Shown: positions 13,190-13,579 of the stretch, in pieces
How the letters are laid out: each line of letters starts with the position of its first letter
How positions within the stretch are numbered: the first letter of the stretch is position 1
From: Balneolaceae bacterium
Lineage (GTDB): Bacteria; Bacteroidota; Rhodothermia; Balneolales; Balneolaceae
DNA: 13,579 bases
Direction of reading: 5' to 3'
NCBI GenBank assembly: GCA_007123785.1
Contig: SLGL01000364.1
Span: forward strand, 1 to 13,579
Program-made: the position numbers and the translations under genes
The notes under the pieces: model-generated
Told to the model about the DNA's origin: nothing
Databases searched by the model: none
What the model saw: only the letters and a program-made list of their open reading frames with translations

Positions 13190-13579
13190 GGTTTAGGTTT
13201 GTGTGATCTGAATCACCGAAAATATGCAGTTTTCGATTGGAATCTACAAATCGAGTCAAGCAATTGATTTATATCAGGTACAAACGAGTCGAGAAATCAT
13301 ACACCGGGGCAGTTTATTCGACACTGCGCTTCAACAGCGGAAAGCTTCTGAGGCAAGTGTGGAGTTTTGAACAGTGGAATCATTGTCGAAAAAGTCACCA
13401 ATTTTAATTGAGTTCTTCATTCCCAGATACTGTATAAAGTATTTGTCATTTTCTCGCTGATAATAAGTTTAGGTTCTTATATAAAAAAGAAAGTCAAGGA
13501 TATACTTTTCCCATGACGTTCCCTGGGAGATTTTTTGAACTTTTAGGACGCCTATTTTATGGCAAATTCTTGTTTCCAA
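13190..13579. other. Intergenic region upstream of the sugar cluster, no convincing gene
   Basis: On the minus strand a TTTG (13250-13247) and TATTTTCG (13224-13217, one base off TAnnTTTG) are 22 nt apart and could drive the kinase gene. On the plus strand an ATG at 13513 opens a frame (MTFPGRFFELLGRLFYGK) that runs off the window after 22 codons. The opposite strand is also open there, so I do not call a gene. The rest is AT-rich with no hairpins of note. Confidence 0.4.

Noticed and set aside
13513..13579. Plus-strand ORF start MTFPGRFFELLGRL at the window edge
   Set aside because: Only 22 codons, no ribosome site or promoter, and the opposite strand is open too.
1..13579. CRISPR arrays, toxin-antitoxin pairs, retron or phage defence genes
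   Set aside because: No regularly spaced repeats, no Cas, RT or nuclease motifs were seen; the only defence-related trace is the dead hsdM fragment.

Overview
The window looks like chromosomal DNA from a Bacteroidota-related bacterium, most plausibly the Balneolota/Rhodothermota side. The evidence is two clear promoters of the TTTG / TAnnTTTG type, the general lack of Shine-Dalgarno sites, a GWxTD-domain lipoprotein and the overall gene families. Genus cannot be fixed from sequence alone.

Positions 1-3915 form a decayed accessory strip. It opens with the N-terminus of a Ca2+/Na+ antiporter on the minus strand. Upstream of that gene sits a group II intron without any reverse transcriptase ORF (about 166-980, minus strand). 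Next come scraps of small genes, a tRNA-Leu(CAA) with a textbook promoter, a twice-frameshifted start of hsdM (type I restriction-modification) cut off at a short repeat, a hairpin-rich structured repeat, a frameshifted zinc-ribbon gene, an intact small membrane protein, and a superoxide dismutase that keeps only its first helical hairpin. Together they read as a tRNA-adjacent hotspot where elements arrived and eroded.

Positions 4033-7857 hold a 57-codon unrecognised ORF followed by a terminator, a GWxTD lipoprotein, a SufR-like winged-helix regulator with six C-terminal cysteines, a DUF2905 membrane protein and, convergent to it, a membrane-anchored diheme cytochrome c. A long hairpin separates the two converging genes.

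Positions 8284-10114 are a regulatory cassette: an ArsR-type repressor whose promoter carries two near-identical 16-bp palindromes, a truncated SRPBCC (AHSA1) gene reading out of its 3' end, a VOC-fold protein with a signal peptide, and an intact SRPBCC protein.

Positions 10255-13189 (minus strand) are a sugar-use cluster: a PfkB-type kinase, then a sugar-porter MFS transporter, then a SnoaL/DUF4440-like lipoprotein that may be a separate unit. The last 390 bases show no convincing gene.

I found no clearly novel multi-gene system. The best leads are the ORF-less intron, the structured repeat with a partial second copy about 8 kb away, the two-operator ArsR promoter and its damaged SRPBCC partner, and the unannotated 57-codon gene.
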